DNA from: an uncultured Rhodobacterales bacterium
GTDB lineage: Bacteria > Pseudomonadota > Alphaproteobacteria > Rhodobacterales > Rhodobacteraceae
Length of the DNA stretch: 64,000 nucleotides
Reading direction: 5' to 3'
Assembly (NCBI GenBank): GCA_903873585.1
Contig: CAIQOV010000008.1
Coordinates: forward strand, 1 to 64,000
The notes under the pieces were generated by a model that was not told where the DNA came from, ran no database searches, and worked only from the letters and a program-made list of their open reading frames with translations. A program made the position numbers and the translations under genes. Positions 17,165 to 25,264 of this stretch are shown here, piece after piece; position 1 is the stretch's first letter; each line of letters opens with the position of its first letter.

Positions 17165-17638
17165 TCAGTCTGCACAACGCCACGCCGCTTTTGTTTGATC
17201 AACCAGATCAGAGCGCAGTTCTGCCCCTGCCGCTATGCCGATGCGCGCAGCCAATCCGCCATTGATTTCAATCACATACGCAACCCCTTCGCCGCCATCA
17301 ATTGGCGTCAGGTCTTGCGGGACGGCGTCAGATTGCACCACGGTCACACGGCCCGTTTCATCGGCAAAGATCATATCCAGCGGGATCAGAGTGTTTTTCA
17401 TCCAAAACCGCGCATGGGTTGGGGCTTGGTAGACAAAAATCATCCCCGCCGACGACGCCATATGGTCGCGAAACATCAGGCCCTTTTCGCGCGCGGCTTG
17501 GTCGGCGGCCACTTCCACCGTGAAATGCGCCTGCCCCCCCGGCCAACGCAAATCCAGCGATCCGGGTGTGCAGTCGGCGTGGGTTGGGCCTGCCCCAGCG
17601 CAGGCCAGCATCAGCCCTGCGGTCAAAACGTGTCTCAT
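17165..17638 (-). CDS. DUF192 family exported protein
   Basis: A 157-aa protein with a short N-terminal signal peptide (probably cleaved after THA, about residue 21). It has the DUF192 hallmarks REKGLMFRDHM, MIFVYQAPTHARFWMKNTLI and LDMIFADETGRV. Most family members are small periplasmic or surface proteins without an agreed function. It is 10 nt downstream of pdxH and probably co-transcribed, an arrangement without obvious functional meaning. Confidence 0.85.
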   Translation of the reverse strand: MRHVLTAGLMLACAGAGPTHADCTPGSLDLRWPGGQAHFTVEVAADQAAREKGLMFRDHMASSAGMIFVYQAPTHARFWMKNTLIPLDMIFADETGRVTVVQSDAVPQDLTPIDGGEGVAYVIEINGGLAARIGIAAGAELRSDLVDQTKAAWRCAD

Positions 17639-17648
17639 GCGTGCCTCT

Positions 17649-18260
17649 TTACGGGTTCAACCGTTCCACGTGCCAAGGGCTGGACGCATCCGCCCTTGTC
17701 CACCTAAAGCGGTCATGCAGGCGAAACGGGCCATCGGCCCAGAACTCAATTTCCACCGGCGTGATGCGAAAGCCGCCCCAAAACGGCGGGCGTGAGGGGT
17801 TTGCGCCCTGTTGCAGCGTGACCTTTGCCACCTCGGCCATCAGCGCCCCGCGTGATGACAGGGGTTGGGACTGTGCACTGGCCCAAGCGCCAAGGCGCGA
17901 TTTCAACGAACGCGAGGTATAATAGGCATCGGCCTGCGCACCTTCTTCGCGCGTCACCACACCGCGCACGCGAATCTGACGGCGCAGCGATTTCCAGTGC
18001 ATCACGAAAGCGGCTTTGCCCGCCCCATCCAACTCTACCGCCTTTTTCGACGTGTAGTTGGTGTAAAACACAAAAGCCGCATCCTCGATGTCTTTGAGCA
18101 GCACCATGCGCGCATTGGGCATTCCGTCGGCATCCACCGTCGACAAAGCGATGGCGTTGGGGTCGTTCACCTCGACCGCTTCGGCCTCTGCCAGCCAAGC
18201 GCGGGCCAGAACAAAGGGGTCGTCCCCCGCAAAAATACCTGTTCGATCCATCTGGCCCAT
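17649..18260 (-). CDS. pdxH: Pyridoxamine 5'-phosphate oxidase
   Basis: A 203-aa FMN enzyme that oxidises PNP/PMP to pyridoxal 5'-phosphate in the vitamin B6 salvage pathway. Recognisable blocks are [63 protein letters not shown] and [15 protein letters not shown], ending with WHVERLNP. The ending matches the family's conserved W-x-x-x-R-L-x-P terminus. It is divergent from fabI with about 100 nt between the start codons. Confidence 0.95.
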   Translation of the reverse strand: MGQMDRTGIFAGDDPFVLARAWLAEAEAVEVNDPNAIALSTVDADGMPNARMVLLKDIEDAAFVFYTNYTSKKAVELDGAGKAAFVMHWKSLRRQIRVRGVVTREEGAQADAYYTSRSLKSRLGAWASAQSQPLSSRGALMAEVAKVTLQQGANPSRPPFWGGFRITPVEIEFWADGPFRLHDRFRWTRADASSPWHVERLNP

Positions 18261-18361
18261 CCTTCTTAACTCAAACGCTTATCACCTAAGCCCAACCCTT
18301 GATGCAGACGAGGCTTTCGCCTACACCAAGCGCTAGGATTAAGGTGGCTGGGGAAGACCGA

Positions 18362-19189
18362 ATGTCAACTGGACTAATGGCAGGCAAGCGCGGCCTTATC
18401 ATGGGGCTGGCCAACGACAAATCCATCGCTTGGGGCATTGCCAAGACTTTGGCCGACCACGGCGCGGAAATGGCGTTTTCCTATCAGGGCGAAGCGCTGA
18501 AAAAGCGGGTTGATCCGCTGATCGCCTCTATCGGCATGACAGAGATGATCGAGTGCGATGTTTCCAACGAAGCCTCGATTGACGCGCTGTTTGCACGGAT
18601 TGGCGAAAAGTGGGGCAAGATTGACTTTCTGGTCCATGCCATTGGCTTTTCGGATAAGAACGAATTGCGTGGCCGCTATGTTGACACATCAAAAGCCAAC
18701 TTCGCGATGACGATGGATATTTCGGTATATTCCTTCACCTCTGTCAGCCGCAGGGCTGCGGCGATGATGACCGAAGGCGGTAGCCTTCTGACGCTGACCT
18801 ATTACGGCGCAGAAAAGGTGATGCCACACTATAACGTGATGGGCGTGGCAAAAGCGGCGCTTGAGGCTTCGGTGAAGTATATGGCCGAAGATCTGGGCAA
18901 AGACGGCATCCGCGTCAATGCCATTTCGGCTGGCCCGATCAAAACGCTGGCGGCATCGGGGATCGGTGATTTTCGGTATATCATGAAATGGAACGAGCTG
19001 AACTCTCCGCTGCGGCGCAATGTTGACCAAGAAGAGGTCGGCAAAGCAGCCCTGTTCTTGCTGTCAGACCTTGGGTCGGGCACCACGGGCGAAAACCTGC
19101 ACGTTGATGCGGGCTATCATGTTGTTGGCATGAAAGCCGTCGATGCGCCCGATATTGACGTGGTGTCGGGGCGCAAAGAGGGGCAATGA
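18362..19189 (+). CDS. fabI: Enoyl-[acyl-carrier-protein] reductase (NADH)
   Basis: A 275-aa SDR-type enoyl-ACP reductase of type II fatty-acid synthesis. It has the FabI dinucleotide motif variant GLANDKSIAWGIA and the catalytic Tyr-x6-Lys (Y157, K164) with the extra Y147 typical of FabI. The HVDAGYHVVGM C-terminal block is also present. The start at 18362 follows GGGGAAG; upstream in-frame codons to 18299 add a non-conserved extension. It is followed by a palindromic hairpin at 19285-19300. Confidence 0.95.
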   Translation: MSTGLMAGKRGLIMGLANDKSIAWGIAKTLADHGAEMAFSYQGEALKKRVDPLIASIGMTEMIECDVSNEASIDALFARIGEKWGKIDFLVHAIGFSDKNELRGRYVDTSKANFAMTMDISVYSFTSVSRRAAAMMTEGGSLLTLTYYGAEKVMPHYNVMGVAKAALEASVKYMAEDLGKDGIRVNAISAGPIKTLAASGIGDFRYIMKWNELNSPLRRNVDQEEVGKAALFLLSDLGSGTTGENLHVDAGYHVVGMKAVDAPDIDVVSGRKEGQ

Positions 19190-19284
19190 CACGTGCAGCG
19201 GTCCTGACGGTTGTGGGTTTAGCACTCTCAGCCCGCGCAAACGGCGCGCGCAAGGCTGTTGCGCCGCAGATCGCCTCTTTCCAA

Positions 19285-19300
19285 AGGCCCCTAGGGGCCT
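19285..19300 (+). terminator. Palindromic hairpin after fabI
   Basis: AGGCCCCTAGGGGCCT is a perfect 16-bp palindrome about 95 nt after the fabI stop, followed by a pyrimidine-rich GTAACCTTCTT. It may act as a weak terminator before the gpt gene. No classic T-run is present. Confidence 0.4.
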
Positions 19301-19376
19301 GTAACCTTCTTACAACACCCAATGGGCGGGCTTGCAGGCTCACTTAACCTGAAGATCGCCGCGTTCCGAGGATAGC

Positions 19377-19883
19377 ATGATCGACCGTTTGCCGCATGAA
19401 AAAGGCTTCCACGTCAGCTGGGACCAAATCCACCGCGATGCCCGCGCTTTGGCGTGGCGCTTGGATGGCAAGGGCCCTGACGGTGGCGCATGGCGCGCCG
19501 TGGTCGGCATCACGCGCGGTGGCCTTGTGCCCGCGATGATCGTAGCGCGCGAGTTGGATATTCGCGTGGTCGATACGATCAGCGTGAAAAGCTACTCGCA
19601 TCAGGCGCAAGCGGCCGAAGCCATCGTGACCAAATCGCCCCAGACCGATCTGATGGGCGACGGCACGGGGATTTTGGTGGTCGACGATCTGGTCGACACC
19701 GGCAAAACGCTGGAACTGGTGCGCCGCCTGTATCCCAAGGCGCATTTCGCCACGGTTTACGCCAAACCCTCGGGCAAGCCGATGGTCGACAGCTACATCA
19801 CGGAAGTGTCACAAGATACGTGGATATTCTTCCCTTGGGATATGGCGCTGCAATATGTTCAGCCTTTCCGCGGGCAGGATTAA
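19377..19883 (+). CDS. gpt: Xanthine-guanine phosphoribosyltransferase
   Basis: A 168-aa type I PRTase. [20 protein letters not shown] forms the N-terminal loop, and [17 protein letters not shown] contains the PRPP-binding motif ([11 protein letters not shown]). The sequence [10 protein letters not shown]-like segment near the end ([12 protein letters not shown]) is typical for Gpt. The enzyme salvages xanthine and guanine to XMP and GMP. Start at ATG 19377. Confidence 0.95.
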   Translation: MIDRLPHEKGFHVSWDQIHRDARALAWRLDGKGPDGGAWRAVVGITRGGLVPAMIVARELDIRVVDTISVKSYSHQAQAAEAIVTKSPQTDLMGDGTGILVVDDLVDTGKTLELVRRLYPKAHFATVYAKPSGKPMVDSYITEVSQDTWIFFPWDMALQYVQPFRGQD

Positions 19884-19893
19884 GGGTGAAATT

Positions 19894-20391
19894 ATGATCA
19901 ATCCGGCCAGTCGGCTTGGCAAGTGGCTGCACTGGTTGTTTGAGGCAAGCTTGATCCTCAAAGGTCTGTTTGCCGCAGCCGAAAGCCTTGGCGGATTGGG
20001 GCTGTTGCTGACGCCCAACACAGCGATCATCACCTTTGTCACATGGCTGACGCGCCATGACCTAACCCAGCAACCCACCGCCGATATGGCGCTTTGGGTG
20101 CAGCATTTGACCGAAGCCTTCCCGCTTCAGGTGCAGCATTTTTATGCCTTTTACCTGCTGGCGCATGGGGCGGTGAAGTTCACCATGGTGATCATGCTGG
20201 CGCGGCGCATCTTGTGGGCCTATCCGGGGGCAATGGTCTTGCTGGCGGGCTTTGTGGTTTATCAGATCACCGAGTTTGTGACCCACGGGTCTTACACCTT
20301 CTTGGCGCTGTCGTTCTTGGACGCGATCATGATCGTTCTGGTTTACCGCGAATGGAATGTCTTGAAACTGCTGCGCGGGGCTGCGCACTAG
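19894..20391 (+). CDS. DUF2127 family membrane protein
   Basis: A 165-aa protein with about four hydrophobic segments. The LHWLFEASLILKGLFAAAE start and the central HFYAFYLLAHGAVKFTMVI block mark DUF2127, a family of small bacterial inner-membrane proteins of unknown function. The start at 19894 follows AAGGGTGA, 10 nt after the gpt stop. An upstream in-frame start would overlap gpt. Co-transcription with gpt is likely but no functional link is known. Confidence 0.8.
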   Translation: MINPASRLGKWLHWLFEASLILKGLFAAAESLGGLGLLLTPNTAIITFVTWLTRHDLTQQPTADMALWVQHLTEAFPLQVQHFYAFYLLAHGAVKFTMVIMLARRILWAYPGAMVLLAGFVVYQITEFVTHGSYTFLALSFLDAIMIVLVYREWNVLKLLRGAAH

Positions 20392-20452
20392 GCGTGCAAA
20401 ATCTGCACGGTGGCTCTTGCCATTTGCCGCTGTGCGCGGTTCCCTTGCGCGC

Positions 20453-21562
20453 ATGAAAACCCCTATCCTGACCCCTTTGGCGCAAAGCCTGCCCTCTACC
20501 GTGCCCTTTGTCGGCCCCGAAGCGATGACGCGCGCCCGCAACCGCCCCTTCGCGGCGCGCATGGGGGCGAATGAGAACTTGTTTGGCCCCTCTGCCCGCG
20601 CCGTGGCCGCGATGCGCCAAGCCGCCGATGAGGTGTGGATGTACGGCGACCCCGAGTGCTTTGGCCTGAAAGCCGCCATCGCCGCCCATCACGGCGTAAC
20701 CCCCGCCCATGTGGTTGTGGGTGAGGGGATTGACGGTTTGCTTGGCCTGTTGGTGCGGCTGATGGTCGGGGCGGGCGACAGGGTTGTCACCTCAGCCGGA
20801 GCCTATCCGACCTTTAATTTTCATGTGACAGGTTTTGGCGGTGAGATTATTCGCGTGCCCTATAAGGGCGATCACGAAGACCCCGACGCGCTGTTGGCCG
20901 CAGCCCGCGCCAATGGGGCCAAGCTGATTTATCTTGCCAACCCTGACAATCCCATGGGCAGCCATCACCCATCTGCCACGATCACCGCGATGATCAACGC
21001 GCTACCCGATGGCTGTTTGCTGGCCTTGGATGAGGCTTATGTGGAACTTGCCCCCGCAGGGACCGAAGCTGTGGTGGCCGCTGATGACCCCCGCGTGATC
21101 CGCTTTCGCACCTTTTCCAAGGCGCATGGCATGGCGGGGCTGCGCTTGGGCTATGCGCTGGCAGCACCCGAACTGGCCTTGGCCTTTGACAAGGTGCGCA
21201 ACCATTTTGGCGTCGGGCGCATCGCGCAAGCGGGCGGTATCGCGGCCTTGGGCGATGGTGCACATCTGCAAGCCGTGCGCCTTTGGGCTGTGGCGGGTCG
21301 GGCGCGGTTGGGGCAGATTGCTGTGGCCAACGGCCTGCGGCCCCTGCCATCGGCCACCAACTTTGTCACGATAGATTGCGGCAAAGATGGCACCTATGCC
21401 CGCGCGGTGATGCAGGCGCTGATTGCGCGCGACATTTTTGTGCGAATGCCCGCAGTTGCCCCCTTGGACCGCTGCATCCGCGTCAGCCTTGGGGATGAGG
21501 CGGCCTTTGCCGCCTTCGCCCAAGCGCTGCCTTTAGCGCTGGCGGATGTTGCGCGGGCTTAG
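20453..21562 (+). CDS. PLP-dependent aminotransferase, HisC-like
   Basis: A 369-aa fold-type I aminotransferase. It shows N-terminal GANENLFGPS, the SAGAYPTFNFHV and NPDNPMGSHH substrate/PLP loops, LALDEAYVEL, and the Schiff-base lysine in FRTFSKAHGMAGLRLGY (K223). These are the class I/II blocks of histidinol-phosphate and aromatic aminotransferases. The neighbours are not histidine genes, so it may be a second aminotransferase of broader specificity. ATG at 20453 is chosen; upstream in-frame codons have no support. It ends overlapping the convergent DUF4177 gene by 4 nt. Confidence 0.88.
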   Translation: MKTPILTPLAQSLPSTVPFVGPEAMTRARNRPFAARMGANENLFGPSARAVAAMRQAADEVWMYGDPECFGLKAAIAAHHGVTPAHVVVGEGIDGLLGLLVRLMVGAGDRVVTSAGAYPTFNFHVTGFGGEIIRVPYKGDHEDPDALLAAARANGAKLIYLANPDNPMGSHHPSATITAMINALPDGCLLALDEAYVELAPAGTEAVVAADDPRVIRFRTFSKAHGMAGLRLGYALAAPELALAFDKVRNHFGVGRIAQAGGIAALGDGAHLQAVRLWAVAGRARLGQIAVANGLRPLPSATNFVTIDCGKDGTYARAVMQALIARDIFVRMPAVAPLDRCIRVSLGDEAAFAAFAQALPLALADVARA

Positions 21563-21939
21563 TCGTCAGTGGTGGCAGGGCCAAGCGCGGGTGCTGCGCC
21601 CACAGGTTGCACCGCAGCCCCCAGAACGGGTGCCGTCGGGCCAATAGGCGGGGCGATGGCGGATAAGGGCGTTGAAACAGTGCCACCCGTTGCGCGGTCC
21701 TCGCCCGCACCTATAGCGCGGCGAAACACCAGCACGTTGTGAAAGGTGGTTTTCGTGCCCGTCAGGCCGCTGCGTTCATCGCAAGGCAAAGCGTCAGCGC
21801 GTTGGTATTCCCAGCCTTGTGCGGCCATGGAATTCATCACATTGGTCAGGGCCAAGGCAAACCGCTCTTCGCCCATTTTCAGCCCCCGCCCCTTTTCGCC
21901 TTTGCGCGGTGCGGGGATGACCCAGTATTCGTAACCCAT
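21559..21939 (-). CDS. DUF4177 domain protein
   Basis: A 126-aa protein with the short beta-alpha unit typical of DUF4177 (MGYEYWVIPAPRKG, MNSMAAQGWEYQRADALPCD, NVLVFRRAIG). An Ala/Pro/Gly-rich, apparently disordered C-terminal tail of about 45 residues follows. The start at 21939 follows AAGGGGACTAAG; upstream in-frame starts are not conserved. Function unknown. Confidence 0.75.
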   Translation of the reverse strand: MGYEYWVIPAPRKGEKGRGLKMGEERFALALTNVMNSMAAQGWEYQRADALPCDERSGLTGTKTTFHNVLVFRRAIGAGEDRATGGTVSTPLSAIAPPIGPTAPVLGAAVQPVGAAPALGPATTDD

Positions 21940-22056
21940 CTTAGTCCCCTTTCGGCCCAACCAGCGGCGCATGCGCGCGACCATACAAAGATTCGGGGGC
22001 CTAGGCCAAGTGGGCAAGCGCACTTGGGCCAATTTGCGCTACTGGGCGCAATTCCC

Positions 22057-23496
22057 CTACCCCCGCGCGCGGGCCACCGCCTGCACCCAAAGCGCGCGCA
22101 GGTCGCCCATCGACTGGCGCGGGGTAAAGACGGTCGTCGGCGTGGTATCCAGCGGCATCACAATGCCCAGCGCGCCAAAGGCCATCGCCGCAGCCCCCAA
22201 GGCCCCCACCTCTTCGACCTGCGATTGCAAAACGGGGCGGCCCAGAAGGTCGGCCTGAAGCTGCATCAGGAACGCGTTAGACGAGGCCCCCCCATCCGCC
22301 CGCAGCGCGGTCAAAGGCGCACCCATATCCGCCTCCATCGCGTCAAACACATCGGCAATCTGGCAGGCAATCGCCTCGAACGTGGCGCGGGCAAGGTGGG
22401 CGCGGGTGGTGGCGTGGGTCATGCCGGTGACAAGCCCAGTGGCGGCATCATCCCAATGCGGCGCGCCAAGGCCGGCCAAGGCGGGCACAAAGACCACACC
22501 GCCCGAATCCGGCACGCTTTGCGCCAGATCAGATAACTCCGCCACGCTCAGCCCCAGCATCTGCGCCATAAAACTGGCGGCTTGGGCTGAAACTGTGATG
22601 TTCCCCTCAACTGCATAGGCCGTGCCCTGCGCATCGGTCCAACCAATCGTGCCCGACAAACCGTGGCTCGATGCACCACGCGCCGGTGTCAGCGCCATCA
22701 GGCTGGATCCCGTGCCATAGGTCGCCTTCACTGTGCCCGCTGCGCGCACGCCGTGGCCGTAAAGGGCGGCATGGCTGTCGCCCATCATGGCCAAAATCGG
22801 CACCCCTGCGGGCAAGGCTGTCGTCGCAGCGGTAACGCCGAACCGCGATTGTGATGGCATGGGTTGGGGCAAAGCGGCTTGGGGCGCGCCAAACAGCGCG
22901 CAAAGATCGCTGCTCCATTCCAGCTTTTCGGTGTCAAACAATTGCGTGCGTGAGGCGTTGGAATGATCGGTGGCAAAACTGCGCCCGCCGGTCAGGTTCC
23001 ACAGCAGCCAAGCATCCACCGTGCCCGCCCGCAAATCGCCCCGCCGCGCCAGATCGCGCGCTTGGGGCACGTTGTGCATCACCCAGCCGAGTTTTGACGC
23101 CGGAAACAACGGGTTGATCCCCAAGCCCGTCTTGGCCACCACAGCCCTGTCATGGCCCTGCGCGATAAGATCGGCGCAGATGGCGGCGGTGCGTCGGCAT
23201 TGCCAAATAATCGCAGGGTGGATGGGTTGCGAGGTCAGCGCATCCCAAACCACCAAGGTTTCGCGCTGGTTGGCAATCGCCACCCCCGCAATCTGTCCGG
23301 CGTTTTGCGCCACAATGTCGGCGATGACGGCGCGAACGCTGGCCCAGATGGCTTGTGCCGATTGCTCGGCCCAGCCGTTTTGCGGATAGGTCGTGGTCAG
23401 CGGGGATGTGGCGCGCGCCAGAATGGCCCCCGTTTCATCGACCAACACCGCTTTGGTGTTGGTCGTGCCTTGGTCAATCGCCAGAACGCAGGTCAT
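22057..23496 (-). CDS. FGGY-family sugar kinase (GlpK-like; candidate apulose kinase)
   Basis: A 479-aa two-domain FGGY kinase. The phosphate-1 loop AIDQGTTNTKAVLVD is at the N-terminus, NQRETLVVWD and IIWQCRRTA follow, and YGTGSSLM, FVPALAGLGAPHWD and LRADGGASSNAFLMQLQADLLG form the second domain. Overall it resembles glycerol kinase. The usual GlpK blocks GDQQAALFGQ and FSGTKxxW are replaced by GDSHAALYGHG and FPASKLGWV, so a different polyol or ketose is expected. It is the last gene of a coupled operon with a split transketolase and an isomerase. This resembles D-apulose kinase/AptAB clusters. Overlaps the transketolase gene by 4 nt. Confidence 0.85.
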   Translation of the reverse strand: MTCVLAIDQGTTNTKAVLVDETGAILARATSPLTTTYPQNGWAEQSAQAIWASVRAVIADIVAQNAGQIAGVAIANQRETLVVWDALTSQPIHPAIIWQCRRTAAICADLIAQGHDRAVVAKTGLGINPLFPASKLGWVMHNVPQARDLARRGDLRAGTVDAWLLWNLTGGRSFATDHSNASRTQLFDTEKLEWSSDLCALFGAPQAALPQPMPSQSRFGVTAATTALPAGVPILAMMGDSHAALYGHGVRAAGTVKATYGTGSSLMALTPARGASSHGLSGTIGWTDAQGTAYAVEGNITVSAQAASFMAQMLGLSVAELSDLAQSVPDSGGVVFVPALAGLGAPHWDDAATGLVTGMTHATTRAHLARATFEAIACQIADVFDAMEADMGAPLTALRADGGASSNAFLMQLQADLLGRPVLQSQVEEVGALGAAAMAFGALGIVMPLDTTPTTVFTPRQSMGDLRALWVQAVARARG

Positions 23497-24449
23497 TTGA
23501 CCGCCCTTTGCAAAGCGCGGTGGGCAGCGTCAGCGATGCCTTGGGCGGTCAGCCCGCTTTGCTCAAACAGGTATGCCAGCGAGCCTGTGGGCTGAAAGCC
23601 CGCAAAGCCCACCCGTTCCACCGGCACGGGGCGGTGGGCGGCGGTGAATTCAGCCACAGCGCCGCCAAGGCCACCGCGAATGCTGGCCTCTTCCACCGTG
23701 ACAATAGCGCCCGTGGCGGCAGCTTGCGCCACCGCCTCTTCATCCAAGGGGTTCAGGGTTGAGATGTTCAGCACCCTTGCGCCAATGCCCTGCGATTGAA
23801 GCAAATCGGCGGCCCCCGCCGCCAGATGCACCGTGGTGCCGCACGCCAAGATCGCCACATCGCCGCCTTGTCGGACAAGCTCGGCCCGCCCCACGCGAAA
23901 CACGCGATTTGGAATATCCAGCATCGGCACGGGCATCCGCGACAGGCGGATATAGACGGGGCCTTCGTGCGAAGCGGCCCAAGTCACCGCAGCCGCCGTC
24001 TCCCACGGGTCGGATGGTATGAGGACGGTCAGATTGGTCAGCGGGCGTAACCAAGCGAAGTCTTCGATGGAATGGTGCGTGGGCCCCAGTTCGGCATAGG
24101 CGATGCCCGAAGATTGCCCCACCAGTTTGACGTTGAAATTGGCATAGGCGACATCGGCCTTAACCTGTTCCAAGGCCCGCCCCGTCAAAAAGCAAGAAGC
24201 GGCTGACACAAACGGAATGCGCCCGCCATTGGCCAGCCCTGCCCCCACACCCACCATGCACTGTTCAGCAATGCCCACGTTGATCAGCCGATCCGCAAAG
24301 CGCGTCTGAAAGCCGCCGAGTTTGGAGGAGCCGACAGAATCGTTCACCACCGCCACAATCCGGTCATCGGCAACGGCTAGGTCGATCAGTGTGTTACTCC
24401 ACGCATCGCGGCAATCGTACAGCCCTGCGGTTTCTACGGTATGCGCCAT
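23493..24449 (-). CDS. Transketolase, C-terminal (pyrimidine/transketolase_C) subunit
   Basis: A 318-aa separate subunit carrying the pyrimidine-binding and C-terminal domains of a split transketolase. NVGIAEQCMVGVGAGLANGG includes the conserved glutamate that activates ThDP, followed by ELGPTHHSIEDFAWLRPL and, near the C-terminus, the transketolase_C domain. It acts with the TPP-binding subunit encoded just upstream. The ATG at 24449 overlaps that gene's stop by 1 nt (TGATG); longer in-frame extensions would run deep into it. It should transfer a two-carbon ketol unit between sugar phosphates. Substrate context is given with the neighbouring kinase. Confidence 0.9.
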   Translation of the reverse strand: MAHTVETAGLYDCRDAWSNTLIDLAVADDRIVAVVNDSVGSSKLGGFQTRFADRLINVGIAEQCMVGVGAGLANGGRIPFVSAASCFLTGRALEQVKADVAYANFNVKLVGQSSGIAYAELGPTHHSIEDFAWLRPLTNLTVLIPSDPWETAAAVTWAASHEGPVYIRLSRMPVPMLDIPNRVFRVGRAELVRQGGDVAILACGTTVHLAAGAADLLQSQGIGARVLNISTLNPLDEEAVAQAAATGAIVTVEEASIRGGLGGAVAEFTAAHRPVPVERVGFAGFQPTGSLAYLFEQSGLTAQGIADAAHRALQRAVK

Positions 24450-25264
24450 CAGACCAACTCCTGCATCGCTTGGGCGAATTGGGCGGCGTTGGGCACGCCG
24501 TGGTGCCATTTGGCCTGGTTTTCCATGTAGGACACCCCCTTGCCCTTGACGGTGTTCGCAATCACCGCGCGGGGTTTTGTGCTGGGAGGGGCGCAAAGTG
24601 CTGCCAGAAGGGCGGCGTGATCGTGGCCGTCAAGCATCACCACATCCCAGCCAAAGGCGCGCAGGCGGTCATCTAGCGGGTCCATCGTGATGGTGTCCTC
24701 GGTGCCCGCACCCTGTTGCAGGCGGTTGCGGTCAACGATCAAGGTCAGGTGCGACAGCTTGCGGTGGCCTGCAAGGGCGGCTGCCTCCCAGTTCGAGCCT
24801 TCTTGCAACTCTCCGTCGCCCGTCAGCACAAAGGTGCGGTATTCTGCGCCTGTGATCTGGCCCGCAATGGCGATACCAGCCGCCACGGGCATTCCGTGCC
24901 CCAAGGGGCCCGTGTTGGTTTCCACCCCTTGCAGGTAATTGCGGTTGGGGTGGCCGTTCAGTTTCGATCCGTTGGCCATATAGGTTGAAAGCCAGTCTTC
25001 CGGGCAATAGCCCGCCGCCGAAAGTGCTGTGTACAGCGCGCCCGAGGCATGGCCCTTAGACATGATAAAGCGGTCACGCTCGGCCCAATCGGGGCGCGCA
25101 GGGTCGTGGCGCAGCACGCCGAAATAGAGCGTGGCGAGGATATCGGTCGCCGAAAAATCACCCCCCGGATGGCCCATTTGCGCCTCATACACCATGCGAA
25201 AGCTGCGGCGGCGCATCCATAGGGCCTTGGCTTTGATGGCGACAAGCGGGTCGTTCGCACTCAC
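24449..25264 (-). CDS. Transketolase, N-terminal (TPP-binding) subunit
   Basis: A 271-aa subunit with the thiamine-diphosphate motif GDGELQEGSNWEAA followed by the metal-ligand asparagine region VDRNRLQQ. SMGHPGG-like AQMGHPGGDFSATDIL and SKGHASGALY are present, as in all transketolase N-halves. Split, stand-alone N and C halves are common in catabolic gene clusters, while housekeeping transketolase is usually one chain. The ATG overlaps the isomerase stop by 4 nt. Confidence 0.9.
   Translation of the reverse strand: MSANDPLVAIKAKALWMRRRSFRMVYEAQMGHPGGDFSATDILATLYFGVLRHDPARPDWAERDRFIMSKGHASGALYTALSAAGYCPEDWLSTYMANGSKLNGHPNRNYLQGVETNTGPLGHGMPVAAGIAIAGQITGAEYRTFVLTGDGELQEGSNWEAAALAGHRKLSHLTLIVDRNRLQQGAGTEDTITMDPLDDRLRAFGWDVVMLDGHDHAALLAALCAPPSTKPRAVIANTVKGKGVSYMENQAKWHHGVPNAAQFAQAMQELV

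Noticed and set aside
22057-23496. True glycerol kinase (GlpK)
   Set aside because: Substrate-site blocks differ (GDSHAALYGHG and FPASKLGWV instead of GDQQAALFGQ and FSGTK) and the operon lacks glpD/glpF. Context points to a ketose.
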